64,000 nt of DNA from Macrocybe gigantea (taxonomy: Eukaryota; Basidiomycota; Agaricomycetes; Agaricales; Callistosporiaceae): the NCBI GenBank assembly GCA_011319805.1, contig SJRY01000228.1, positions 310,001 to 374,000 on the forward strand. The letters run 5' to 3'. Positions within the stretch are counted from its first letter, which is position 1. The number at the start of each line of letters is the position of its first letter. Made by a program: the position numbers and the translations under genes. This document shows, one piece after another, positions 53,752-64,000 of this stretch. The notes beneath the pieces are model-generated. The model did no database searches. It was not told the DNA's origin and worked only from the letters and a program-made list of their open reading frames with translations.

Positions 53752-56530
53752 CTAGGCGAGGCCTCGATTGAAATGAGGGGTAGTGATGTGAAGGAGACAA
53801 AATACAGGGCCAAGTCTCAATCGCGCCAAAGGAAAGGGAATGCTGGGCGATGGCATGGCAGCCTGTAAAAGGGGGGAAATGGAAAATAAAATAAATAAGC
53901 GAATAAAAGGTAAATCTTTGGAGCAAAAGCGAGCGTAGTTTTCTTTTGTTTTTCTTTTTGCGGTTCCTTTTTGGCTATTCCTGGAAGATGGAGCATCTTG
54001 AATTCGCCTAATAGATGGCCGAGGCAGGCGAGATGGCAGGCTGGGTAGGTCGGTCAATGTTTCGGCAAACTTGAGCTGTCCTCGTGTACAAGATTCAGGC
54101 TGATAGATTGGCAGAACCGTCTGCACAATCGACGTCGAAGGAGAGGGAGGTGACCATGGGGCAATAAGGAACTTGAGCCGCCGAACCGTGGAGAACGCGA
54201 AGAGGCATCCGCTTATGATAAGCTGGAACCTAAAAGATGCGTGCAACGTCCCAGTGGTCCACGACGACGAGGGGAATGAAAAAGTCACGTTCTGTCACTT
54301 ACGTCAGTAAATCAAATGCAAGGGATTCAGGACGCTTACAGATGAGAGGACGAGGACAAATGGTGCGAATAGTAAAGTCAACGAGGTCGGAAGGGGGGCC
54401 AAAGAAATCAGAAAGGGCCTTGTCGATGTCGAAAGGAGCATCACTGTCCGTATCCTCAATTGGCTGACAAGGCGCCTGCTCCTTGTCAAACGGCGACCAG
54501 AGTGTGGCAGGCAAAGGAAAGAAATCCTCATAGATACCGACGACATCGATTCCGTTGAAGTCGGGAGCAGGTGTGTCTTTCAAAAGCAAGGATTTTTCGT
54601 CATGGGCGTAAAACTCGGCCAACAGGTAGTCCATGACCGGAGTGCCGAATGAAGCGTCACTGGTCGCGTCCTGCGAGAGCAAAAAAGCCTCGTTCTTGAT
54701 GAACGGAGATGGGATGGATGAGGGTAAAGGCAAGAAGTCATCGTAGATACCAACGATGTCCGCATGATCAAAGGAGAGAGGAGCTGTATTCTTGATCAGC
54801 GCCGAATCGTCCCCGTTATTAGCGTAGAAACCGGCCAATATGCTGTCCATGTCAAAGTCGGACTCAACGGCATTGATAGCGTCGAAAGAGGCGCGAGCAA
54901 CAACAACAGGACTGCAAGACAAGGTCAGTTGAAATCACTATCGGCAAAAGAAATGCAGGAAGAACAGACGTTTCAGTAGAATCAATAGGATGAAAGTCCT
55001 CATAGATGCCGACGATGTCCGCTTTGCCAAACTCGGGAATCGGGATGTTCTTTAACAAGAACAAATCGTTTTTGTCGTCGGCGTAGAATTCATCCGAACG
55101 GTGGTCCACGTCAAACTCTCCCTCCTGTGATTCTTCAGAGTCTTCAACGGTTGTCTCCGATACTGTAGCAGCTGTCGAGCGGATCACCGATACATAAGGA
55201 ATAACAGGGCCAAAGGGGTCCAAGACCTCGGGAATGCAGCCGTCGGAAACGATTTCAATTGGATCGAAATCCTCATAGACGCCAATGATGTCGACCTTAT
55301 CGAAATCGGGGACTGGAACATTCTTTAATAACAATTCATAGCCGGTGTTGTCACGACCATAAAACGATTCCTGGATTTCATGCAGGCTGACCGAGTCTTC
55401 AGATACAATTTCACCCGTTTCCACTTGAGCTGCTGTTGATTCTTCAGATACGATGGCAGGATTCTCCACTTGGGCGATCGCCAAATCTTCAGGAAAGTCA
55501 ACTGTGACGTCTCCGGCCATGAGCAGGGTCCGAAGAACATCTACAGAGCTGATGATGAGACCAATGAGAAAGCCAAAGACAGAGATGCCTATAGGAAGAA
55601 TAAGAACGATATTTCCTGCCGAGTCAGTCCGAGCAACGGCCTTTGATGAAGAACGTTGCTGATGGGCGACTACAGTAGCATAGAGACCATATAGAGTGAG
55701 TTTTCTAAGCCAATCGGTAAAGGCGGGATGTCCAAAATTCGGGAACCGGAGTTCAGACACAGAATGGCGAAGGCGCTTCAATGCTCTTCGAACGGCCTTG
55801 ATCTGTCGCTTCAGCAGCTTGTACAGAACAGTCAAGACAGCAGAGTAGATGCAGCCAGAGAGGATAAGCAGCCACCAGGAGAAGTTCGAAGCGCTGTCCT
55901 TGGGATCATAATCGCCTTCAGGCCCAGTGGACGGAGGTGGCGGAGGTGGCGGGGGTGGCGGGGGAGGACCAGATGCCAGAGGTCTGCTCGAGCTTCGGGC
56001 CTTGGAAGCACGCGATCTTGTCAATGGACTGGGATCTGACCCGCCTGGCGATCCTCCATCACGCCCTCGCCCTCGCCTTCGTCTGCTTGACTTGCCTGCG
56101 AGGGCAGTGGATCCGGCAGCGACACCGCCAGAAAGCAGTAACAGCAAAACGATAAGGTAGAAGAGCTTGTCTTTCTTGAACGCATCCGGCTGGGCGAGGG
56201 CAGTGGGAGTGGAGAGACCAATGGAGCGATTGGGAACAACGTGCAGGACATGTCCAAAGGGCTCTTTGGCTGACCGAGTGTATGGGCTGAAGATAATCTC
56301 GGCGAAGGGAAGAGGATAGCAGCGGCGGGGATGATGATACTGGAAATTTGTCTCGAGGATCCACCGGGGACCCAGGAGTCGAAAAGGACGTTGGAAATCA
56401 TAATTTCCGATGAGCGATGTGGGCAGTTCTGAATGCTTGAGTGTTCAAAGGTGGGCGACGGGATCGACAAATAATTCTGCCGTCCAGCCACCTCGCCCAG
56501 GAATCTTATATTCTCGGCAGAGGCTGACAT
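53752..56530 (-). CDS. Membrane protein with four D-[IV]-[IV]-G-[IV]-Y-[ED]-D-F modules
   Basis: No known family recognised. Possible first exon MSASAENIRFLGE (56530), spliced to HSELPTSLIGNYDFQRPF; the frame then runs open to an intron near 54910-54973. Features in order: hydrophobic FYLIVLLLLLSGGVAAG, basic/RS stretch, a run of 12 prolines, a membrane helix SWWLLILSGCIYSAVLTVLY, a second IVLILPIGISVFGFLIGLII, then four modules, each FY-x(5-10)-[LI]LKN/D-x-P-x-[PS]-[DE]F-x(4)-core, at about 55260-55370, 54988-55092, 54723-54836 and 54508-54618. The in-frame stop at 54299 overlaps a GTAAGT donor; splicing there to an acceptor at about 54225 adds FQLIISGCLFAFSTVRRLKF and a stop at 53752. Start and 3' exon are inferred. 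Confidence 0.6.
54508..55370 (-). repeat. Four tandem protein modules (about 35 residues each)
   Basis: Module cores: VDIIGVYEDFDPI, ADIVGIYEDFHPI, ADIVGIYDDFLPL and IDVVGIYEDFFPL, each preceded by a PDF/PEF/LSF turn and an FYA/FYG-acidic lead. Spacing between modules is irregular (about 215-275 bases), so these are diverged modules rather than a recent minisatellite. Confidence 0.75.
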
Positions 56531-57551
56531 TTGAGGTCAAAACAAACACAAGACGACTGCCTTTTTGGGAAATACGACGATATCATCTGCGAAGAAAATA
56601 TATTTCAGTACCTGTCGACGGAATTTTATGACCTGCAATGGACGCAGAAACGGGTTACAGACCTGGCGGGCAAATTTAACACGCACTTGAACGACAGGAA
56701 TCGCAGTTCAAGCCTCAATGTCGGGAGCCCAAATAAATGCGGCATCCTCTCGTGATCACGTTCCGGTCGATCACCAATGCTGACTGTTCAGGCGAAGACG
56801 ATATCATCCAATGAGCAGCGGAAGCATGGTGCATGCAATCGAGTTCGCGTGCAGGTGACGCGAATATCATTATCGAGGTATCCTAGCCTGCATGGCTAGC
56901 GGAGAGGCGGGAGAATGGATGAGAACGGTTACGCTGGAATCCTCGGGACCGTGAGGCGCGAATACGACTCGGAGCGTAGAGTGCACTCAGCAGACACGGA
57001 GAATTGCGAATGAATAGACTAAACGTGCCGGACTATACGAGGGCGCTCCAATGCGATAGCTGGGGTCTCGGGCTCTTCTTTCGAAAGCGCCTGGAGCTCG
57101 AGCGTATAGTGACACTTTTGAACTTGCAATACTAGTGGAGTCCAGAGAGTGTGCGAGGCTCGGATACCGGTCGGACAAGAGGAAGGATGTGCAAAGAAAA
57201 ATAATTCAGTCGCGTCATTGCGTCTTCAGCTGGACGGCATCTGGATGGCTGTCAGGTTTCCAGTAATCTCTGTGGAAATGCGCACAGTACCTTGATAATG
57301 GTACTGCTGGAAATCAAAAACGCAACCATGCAAGACGTGAGAAAGGCCTGCCGTTCTGAATCTGTTGATGTTAATTCCCTTGAATGCTACGAGAAACCAG
57401 AGCCTGTACTCAGTAGCCAACACTGCGGAGAAGAGGATCGAGCAAGATTTACAGGTAACAGTCGGCAATGTGAGTCAAGGCACGACGAATACAATCAAAC
57501 AAGCATCGACGATGAATAGGAAGAACGAAAAAGAATCAAGGAGCAAAAAAA
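56531..57551. other. Intergenic upstream of the repeat-module gene
   Basis: About 1 kb to the tRNA gene. Plus-strand frames at 57292-57610 partly overlap the tRNA and are not coding. Nothing else supported. Confidence 0.5.
57545..57551 (-). terminator. RNA polymerase III terminator of the second tRNA-Ser gene
   Basis: Seven T on the minus strand directly after the tRNA 3' end. Confidence 0.75.
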
Positions 57552-57644
57552 CGTCACCTGAGCGATTCGAACACTCGCGGGCAAAGCCCAACCGCTTTCA
57601 TGCTGTATAGCAGGCGATCCCGTTAACCACTCCGGCAAAGTGAC
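57552..57644 (-). tRNA. tRNA-Ser(GCU) with an 11-nt intron, second copy
   Basis: Mature sequence identical to the tRNA at 4251-4343. The intron is TACAGCATGAA, differing at two positions from TTCAGCATGAC of the first copy, while the AGCA that pairs with the anticodon loop is kept. Length 93 bases including intron. Confidence 0.93.
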
Positions 57645-57814
57645 CTATTACTTTAGGACACATTTTATTTTCATATATCGCAATTGTGCGACGATGCAGA
57701 GATAAAGCACAATCAGTTTATTTCATACGCATATAATCTATCGTAAATGATTATTCTCCTCCTAAATCAACTGCATGAACCGCAAATATGGGTCTTATTT
57801 TTGAGCGAAGGACC

Positions 57815-59154
57815 TCAGGCAAGGACTTCTGCCGTTTCTTGGCCGATAAAGTCACGAATGTACGCGATCAGTTTGTCCGTTTGTTCTTCTGTGACGGCGT
57901 TGTATAACGAGACGCGAATACCTGTCAAAGACCGGATCAGGTTGCCTAAAGTCAGAATCTTGCGCGAGTTTTCATACCTCCGACAGAGCTAGATGCGTAG
58001 AGATCGTTCAGAATGGCGATATATGTGAAATTCAAAAGCCCTCACCGATGGCCTTTGAGGCCTTTCATGCCCTGCTGCTGAGCGCCGGTAATAAACCGGT
58101 CCTCCGCGCCTTCGCCAAGGACACCAAAAACGATGTTCATCCAGCTGCCAGAGCCCTCCTGAATCTTTGCTTGAAGCACGCCCTTCTCGACGCCCTCCTT
58201 GAGCACAGCATAAACCTTGTCCTTCTTCCTCCTGTTGAGCTCCTCGTAGTACTTTACGCCGCCGAGCTCCTTGTTGCGCTTGAGAACGAGGGCGGAGATG
58301 TATATCGAGAGCACGGGTGGGGTGTTCGGCATGCTGTCGTTGTCCGCAAACTTGCGGTACACCATCCCGATAGGGATCGGTGTGGCGCCGAGCCTCGCTG
58401 CAGCATCGACGTCGACGATGCAATCCTTGCGCACGATGACGATCGTGAGCCCCGCAGGCCCGACGTTCTTCTGCGCGCCGGCGTAGATGATCGCGTGGTC
58501 TGCAAGGCGCGGGATCGGCCTGCTCATGAACGAAGACGAGTAGTCCGCGACGAGCGGGACGAGCGTGTCCTTGGGCAGCAGATGAAACGGGAACGACGTC
58601 GGCGCACCTTCCTCGTGCGAGAACTGCGTGCCATTCACCGTCTCGTTCTCGCAATAATATATCAGCGCAGGGTTCTGCGAGAACGCGTACGCGTCATGCG
58701 GTGGGATGTTATCGAACGACTTGCCATCCCTCGAATGCGCACGCGCGTCTACGGCGATGCGCATCCTCGCTCCTCCGAGCCGCTTCGCCTCCTCGCAGGC
58801 GGCGCGGGACCACGAACCTGTGACGACGTAATCCATCACGCGCTCCTCGTCCGGAAGGTCCGGATTGAGCAGACGGTGGCGCGCAAGCATGTTGAGCACG
58901 ACGGCCGAGAACTGCGCCGTGCCGCCGCCCTGCATGAACAGGACTTCGTGCGTGCTTGGCACGTCGAGCTGCTCCCGCACGAGCTTCGCGAATTCCTTGA
59001 TGAACGCGCCAAACTCCTTGGAGCGGTGCGAGATCTCGGCGATGCCGATTCCCGTCCCGTTGAAGTTGAGCAGCCCGCGTGTCGCTTCCTCGAGCACAGA
59101 CTCGGGCAGCGCGGAGGGGCCCGCGCCAAAGTTGGCTACACGACCTTCCACCAT
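57815..59154 (-). CDS. SER1: Phosphoserine aminotransferase
   Basis: PLP enzyme converting 3-phosphohydroxypyruvate and glutamate to phosphoserine, second step of serine synthesis. MVEGRVANFGAGPSALPESV is the family N-terminus; EISHRSKEFGAFIKEF, EVLFMQGGGTAQFSAVVLNM and the PLP lysine in YAGAQKNVGPAGLTIVIVRK follow, then NTPPVLSIYISALVLKRNKE. A short intron at about 57980-58045 separates GLKGHR from SVGGIRVSLYNAVTEEQTDK, and a further one precedes the last residues ETAEVLA. Long antisense frames over this gene are shadows of its strong codon bias. Full length, no break. Confidence 0.95.
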
Positions 59155-60037
59155 GGATTTGAAGAGATAAGATAGATTAGATAAGACGTAGAGAAGGAGG
59201 TGACAGTTGTGTTTAATGGAGCAATGTTTCAGAACGGGTGAATGCCAGGTTTTTTATATCGTTTGCGGACTTGCCTGGTGGAGGCAGGAACACAAAGTGG
59301 AGTTGAGTCAGACCTGGGTCGATGCGCCTCAACACATCATGCGATGACTCATGCCATGACAGGACGGCGCAACGAGACTAGTGGCTCAATTAAATGTTAA
59401 ATACACCAGCAAGTGGCTACTACACAGTCGAGAGGAGATTATATAGTCGAGCAGAAAAATTTGGACAGCAGCTAATGACATCATGGAGAAAACATAAAAG
59501 ATGCAGTAAGAAAAATTTGGACACGTACATAACGGTGAACGGGATAGAACGGCGAAGAATTGTAAACAGCGAGTACGAGAACATGTCCGTGTGAGGCATG
59601 AGGAACTTTAGCAACATGGAGCGCAAAGACAGCAAAGGCGGCGACGAGCGAACATAGACAGAAGGGGAGAAGCACCAGTGCGTCGATAAGTAATAATAAT
59701 AAATGATGCGAATATTTGGCAAGATTATACGATAGGACGGCGGCGATACAGAGCTGAGGTGTGATAGAGGATCGAAGGCTGCTGAAAGATGAGAGGTGAT
59801 GCCATGGTAATTGTTGAAATGCATGGGGGGCGTGTCGTATTAACATTCAGGGACTTTTGCGAGCCGAGACAATGATTGCTGAGTGGACGTCGAACGATGA
59901 AGCAACGGATGATCGGAGTTCAGAGTGGAATGTCATGGAATCTGAATCGGAAGACGAGAGCTTTCAAAGACAGCCGAGTGATTGATGAAGTTTGTTTACT
60001 ATGCGTCACGAAGAAGAGAAGAAGAGACTTTCGGGTT
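59155..60037. other. SER1 upstream region
   Basis: About 880 bases with no supported gene. A TGACTCA-type motif (TGACTCATGCCATGAC at 59346-59361; also AGTTGAGTCAGA near 59303) resembles the Gcn4/CPC1 site of general amino acid control, which would fit a serine biosynthesis gene; the link is inferred. Confidence 0.4.
59346..59352. promoter_or_regulatory. Possible CPC1/Gcn4-type site upstream of SER1
   Basis: TGACTCA, the palindromic consensus bound by Gcn4-family bZIP activators of amino acid genes, about 190 bases upstream of the SER1 start. A partial match (TGAGTCA) occurs at 59304-59310. Confidence 0.4.
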
Positions 60038-60598
60038 TCAGCGGCGTCGACCTGATGGGGAAGTAACGTTACATTCGGGAGTGTCTTCATTAGTGTGAGA
60101 GTCGAGAACTGGCATGAGATTGTGGAACAGCACACGAGACGGGATGAATGAAGGATGAGGAGGAGTGCAAGGCCGAGCATCGAGACAGCTATCAGTGAAT
60201 GGAAGAGAGGGCCTTGACGTCCTCAATACTTCGGTGACATGCGGATGGTTCAGTGGAATGGGACTAAATGGACGGGTACGAAGCCCGTGTTTTCGGCGGC
60301 GAATGGGACCTGGACCCGAAGGCTGAGTGCCGCCACGAATTGGCGCGTCCAGCAGGGACAAGTCTGCAACGTCGGAATGGCTGGTCCGCCATGTCGAGTG
60401 TTCGGAGGTGCCCTCAAGCGCAGAAATCCACGGAAGGTGGTCAAAGACGTGCGACGACGTCTCTGGCTGATACTCGACGCGCGAAAGGGGACGTCGCCTG
60501 CGCAGGGCGGCCGCCAGGTGTTTCGCGCGGCGTTTAGCTGGGACTTCGCACGACGGCGGGGTCATCTGGATGAGATCATCAATGAGACAACGCGACAT
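60038..60598 (-). CDS. Hypothetical protein (weak ORF)
   Basis: A 186-codon uninterrupted frame beginning MSRCLIDDLIQMTPPSCEVP and ending SPSGRRR. It is R/P/S-rich with no recognised domain or signal. The frame extends upstream to 61114, but that part looks like leader sequence and includes a CTATTTATCC TATA-like element near 60820, so I prefer the inner start. A competing plus-strand frame (60239-60769) is likely its shadow, or the reverse. Could be non-coding. Confidence 0.35.
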   Translation of the reverse strand: MSRCLIDDLIQMTPPSCEVPAKRRAKHLAAALRRRRPLSRVEYQPETSSHVFDHLPWISALEGTSEHSTWRTSHSDVADLSLLDAPIRGGTQPSGPGPIRRRKHGLRTRPFSPIPLNHPHVTEVLRTSRPSLPFTDSCLDARPCTPPHPSFIPSRVLFHNLMPVLDSHTNEDTPECNVTSPSGRRR

Positions 60599-61568
60599 GA
60601 CGGGGACTGGGGCGGGAGTTGGGCGAGAAAGGAGAACAGGAGGACGGGGGCGGCACGCACCAAAGTGGACCTGTGTATGGCTGTGGCGAGCTGGATGGGA
60701 GACAGGAGGCGGGACGGGGCGTGGCGTTGGGACTTTGGACGGGCAAGTCTGAGCCACAGGACGCGCTAGAAAGGTGAAAGACAAGGGCTCACCGTGGTCA
60801 TCTCGCAGTGCTGTGGATAAATAGCAGAGGGAGGCAGCAGCTGGATGGAGGTCGTCGGGCGACCTTGGGGTGTCGGGGAAAGGGGCAAGCGGATGGGTTT
60901 GGGAGCTGCTATCGGTGGAGGCATGTCTAAAGGAGGTGACAATCGTAGACAATGGAAGAATTGGAAGGCTTATATTATGAAGGAAACGAGTCAGGGAGCG
61001 CGAAAGGACATTATGGAGACAATGAGACTGCAGAATGCGACGACAATGCGGACAAACAACCCTTCCACTCCCAGACTCGTCCCGATATGGTGCCGCCCAA
61101 ATAACCATCCCCATTCAGTCCGTCTGGATACCTGGACAGTCATGCAGTCTCTTTTTGTGGGCACCTTTTGATCATTTCTCACCGTTCACCGAGTCAAGCC
61201 AAGTCAGGCTACTCGTTTTAACACGGCGTCGCTCATGTCGCGAGAAACACGCGGACACCACGACGTGTCACCGCGCGTCAATCACGCACCGTCCCATTGT
61301 TTGCCATTCTCTTTCACGTTTCATCCCACACAAACGTCTGATCTGTTCACACCTATTTTTTCGAGTCAAAACTAGGCGTTTCTTTGTATTTTGAGTCGTC
61401 TCTCTTGCTCTCTTGTACTCGTAAAAAAAAAGAATATGAAAGGGAAGTGAAATATTGCACAGGAAAAGACGACAGCAACTACGGTAAATGATACACTTGC
61501 TTGAAGACGATGGGGTAAAATAAGCCAGATGTGAACGAGACAGAAGAAACATCCCAGGATGTTACCCT
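60599..61568. other. Intergenic, HSP90 3' side
   Basis: About 970 bases, including the promoter of the weak ORF and the 3' untranslated region of HSP90. Nothing else seen. Confidence 0.45.
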
Positions 61569-64000
61569 CTAATCAATCTCCTCCATCGCCGACGTCGAGG
61601 CGCCCTCCGCTGCCGGAGCAGCCTCTGTGGACGCCGATGCCGCGGCCGGCTGTTCCTCCTCCTCCTCGTCAACGTCAAGTCCGAGGCTGTAAACGCAACC
61701 TGGTCAGAAACCGGAGATAACACGACAGAAACCTCAAGCACTTACGCAATCATGCGATGAATGCGCTTGGCGAACGAAGTCGGCTCCTCGAGGGTGAAGC
61801 CCGAGGTGAGCAGCGCCGTCTCGAACAACAGGTACGTCAAATCCCGCACGGACTTGTCAGCCTTATCCTCCGCCACCTTCCTCTTTAGCTCCTTGATGAT
61901 GGGGTTGTGCGGGTTCAGCTCCAGCGTCTTCTTTGACGCCATGTACGACGACATTGACGAGTCCCGAAGAGCCTGTGCCTTCATGATACGCTCCTGTATT
62001 CGTTTAATACAAAAATTTTGATCCGTCAGCAATCGCGACCAGAAGTGAAACACAACGTACCATGTTCGACGACCAACCGAACTGCCCGGTAACGAGGACG
62101 CACGGCGAATCGGTGATGCGGTTCGAGACGACCACCTTCTCGACCTTGTCGCCAAGAGCATCCTTGACAGTCGAGCACAGGTCGGAATACTCCGCGACCT
62201 CCTTCTCGCGCTCCTTCTTCTCCTCTTCAGTCTCCTCAAGCTCCAAGCCCTCCTTCGACACGCAGACGAGCTTCTTGCCCTCGAACTCCTTCAACTGTGT
62301 AATCGCGTATTCGTCAATCGGGTCGACCAGCAAGAGAACTTCAAAGCCCTTCTTCTTGAGCACCTCCAGGAATGGCGAGTCCCTGACAGCTGCGAGCGAT
62401 TCGCCCGTGAGGTAATAGATCGACTTTTGCACCTCGGGCATGCGAGCAATGTAATCTACATCTCGACGTCAGTAAGACCGCACTTTAGTTTACAGACGAA
62501 CGAAAACTCACCCTTAAGCGAGGTTTGCTCATCCGTCGATTTCGTCGAGTAGAAGCGCAGGAACTCGGCGAGCTTGCTGCGATTCTGCGCATCCTCGTGA
62601 ATACCGAGTTTGAGGTTCTTGCCAAAGGCTTCGTAGAACTTGTTGAAATTGTCCTTGTCCTCGGCGATCTCGCTGAACAGGTCGAGGCATTTCTTCACGA
62701 TGTTCTTGCGGATGACCTTGAGAATTTTGTTTTGCTGCAGCGTCTCACGCGAGATGTTGAGAGGCAGATCCTCAGAGTCGACGATTCCCTTGACGAAGTT
62801 GAGATATTCGGGGATGAGGTCCTCGCAGTCATCCATAATGAAGACGCGGCGGACGTAGAGCTTGATGTTATTGCGCTTCTTCTTGGACTCGAAGAGATCG
62901 AAGGGAGCGCTAAGAAAACGATTCAGAAGCCTTGCTAAACGAGAGCAAATGACACCTACCGCTTTGGAACGAAGAGGATAGCCTTGAACTCGAGTTGACC
63001 CTCGACAGAGAAATGCTTGACGGCAAGGTGATCTTCCCAGTCGTTGGTCAAGCTCTTGTAGAAAGCAGCATACTCCTCGTTGGTAATGTCTTGAGGGTTG
63101 CGCGTCCAGATCGGTTTCGTCTTGTTAAGCTCCTCGTTTGTGACTTCCATCTCCTTGATCTTCTTGGTCTTCTTTTCCTTAGGCTTCTCCTCCTCATCTT
63201 CAACTTCCTCGATTTTTGACTCTTTCGATTCCTCCTCTTTGGCTTCTTCCTCATCCTCGACTTCCTGAATTAGCCATTAGTTTTTTTGTCTAGAGGAATG
63301 AAAGATAAAATGCAGCGCACCTTCTCAACCTCTTTAGTGACGGCGAGCTGGATAGGATACGAGATGAACTCGGAGTGCTTCTTCACAATGTCCTTGATCC
63401 TCTTCTCCTCGAGGTACTCGAGCTGATCCTCTTTGAGGAAGAGGCGAATCTCAGTGCCGCGGCCGAGGGGTTCGTTGACGGTGTCGAGAGTGATGGTGAA
63501 CGTGCCACCGGCAGCGGACTCCCAGATGTATTGCTCATCGTCGTTGTGTTTTGAGATAACTTGGACGCGCTCGGCTACGAGGTAGGCCGAGTAGAAGCCG
63601 ACACCGAATTGACCGATCATGGAGATATCGGCACCTGCGTTGAGTGCCTCCATGAAGCCCTGTCGAGAAGAGCCCGTGAAATGGTTCCTAAGCCTAGAAA
63701 TTCGAAGACCACCAACCTTTGTGCCAGACTTGGCGATGGTGCCGAGGTTGTTGACCAGATCGGCCTTGGTCATACCGATACCTGTGTCGCGAATCCTGAG
63801 GACCTTGTTCTCCTTGTCTGGTGTGATGCGGATGTAAAGATCCTTTCCAGTGTCGAGGACAGAAGGGTCGGTCAGGGACGCGTAGCGAATTTTGTCGAGT
63901 GCATCAGATCCATTAGAGATCAACTCGCGAAGGAAGATCTCCTTGTTGGAGTAGAAGGTATCTAGAGGCGAAGGTCGTCGTAAGATACAACTCGTCAAAG
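61569..64000 (-). CDS. HSP90: HSP90 chaperone (5' end beyond the window)
   Basis: Cytosolic ATP-dependent chaperone. The window contains all but the first exon(s): [20 protein letters not shown], the ATP-site [20 protein letters not shown] and [17 protein letters not shown], the acidic charged linker, then [60 protein letters not shown] and the dimerisation domain [17 protein letters not shown]. The tail after an A/E/S-rich stretch is MEEID, stop at 61569-61571, where MEEVD is usual. About seven introns. Identity is certain. Confidence 0.97.

Noticed and set aside
53298..53813. 171-codon minus-strand ORF
   Set aside because: H/Y/S/T-rich low-complexity translation in a promoter region; no family look.
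58048..59175. 375-codon plus-strand ORF
   Set aside because: Exact antisense of phosphoserine aminotransferase; R/H/D-rich shadow caused by GC-biased codon use, no family resemblance.
60239..60769. 176-codon plus-strand ORF
   Set aside because: Competes with the minus-strand frame at 60038-60598; W/R/G-rich composition is less protein-like. Neither is secure.

Overview
The window is nuclear DNA of a filamentous fungus, almost certainly an Agaricomycete (mushroom or polypore type basidiomycete). The evidence is gene density of about one gene per 1.8 kb, many short (about 45-80 nt) GT-AG introns, a GH10 xylanase pair with N-terminal CBM1 modules as in wood and litter decayers, and basidiomycete-restricted families (DUF6593-like, DUF7330-like, expanded BCS1-like ATPases). 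No bacterial operons, CRISPR arrays, viral genes or intact transposons were seen. Because nearly every gene is spliced, most gene models below were assembled by hand from several reading frames; outer ends are more certain than every splice junction.

Layout. 0-10 kb: mitochondrial DNA polymerase gamma (partial), type B histone acetyltransferase HAT1, an intron-containing tRNA-Ser(GCU), TATA-binding protein, ALG3 mannosyltransferase, a 2OG-Fe(II) dioxygenase and the DEAD-box rRNA helicase RRP3. 11-19 kb: TRAPP II subunit TRS130/TRAPPC10 and a WD40 protein. 19-31 kb: dynamin-like VPS1, a BCS1-like AAA ATPase, a secreted GH88-like hydrolase, NTF2 and a conserved protein of unknown function. 31-35 kb: a 34-residue metallothionein assembled from three tiny exons and a linker-histone (H15) domain protein. 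35-43.6 kb: an accessory, rearranged block with two tandem GH10 xylanase genes (one intact, one carrying two single-base deletions), degenerate coding remnants, and a fragment of the repeat gene found 11 kb further on. 44-53 kb: DUF6593 protein, DCN1, a small basic protein, CIA2, two DUF7330-like paralogues and RAD18. 53.7-56.5 kb: a membrane protein with four copies of a module ending in a D-[IV]-[IV]-G-[IV]-Y-[ED]-D-F core. 57.5-64 kb: a second tRNA-Ser(GCU), phosphoserine aminotransferase, a weak ORF, and HSP90 running off the right edge.

Most genes are independent housekeeping functions: organelle DNA replication, histone acetylation, transcription initiation, N-glycosylation, rRNA processing, vesicle traffic, Fe-S assembly, neddylation, post-replication repair, serine synthesis and protein folding. 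The accessory parts are plant cell wall degradation (GH10 pair, GH88) and metal binding. The most unusual observations are a 2-nucleotide microexon required in both xylanase genes just before the catalytic acid/base motif, the decay of one xylanase copy, the hidden metallothionein, and the apparently lineage-restricted repeat-module membrane protein with a dispersed, inverted relic of one module.
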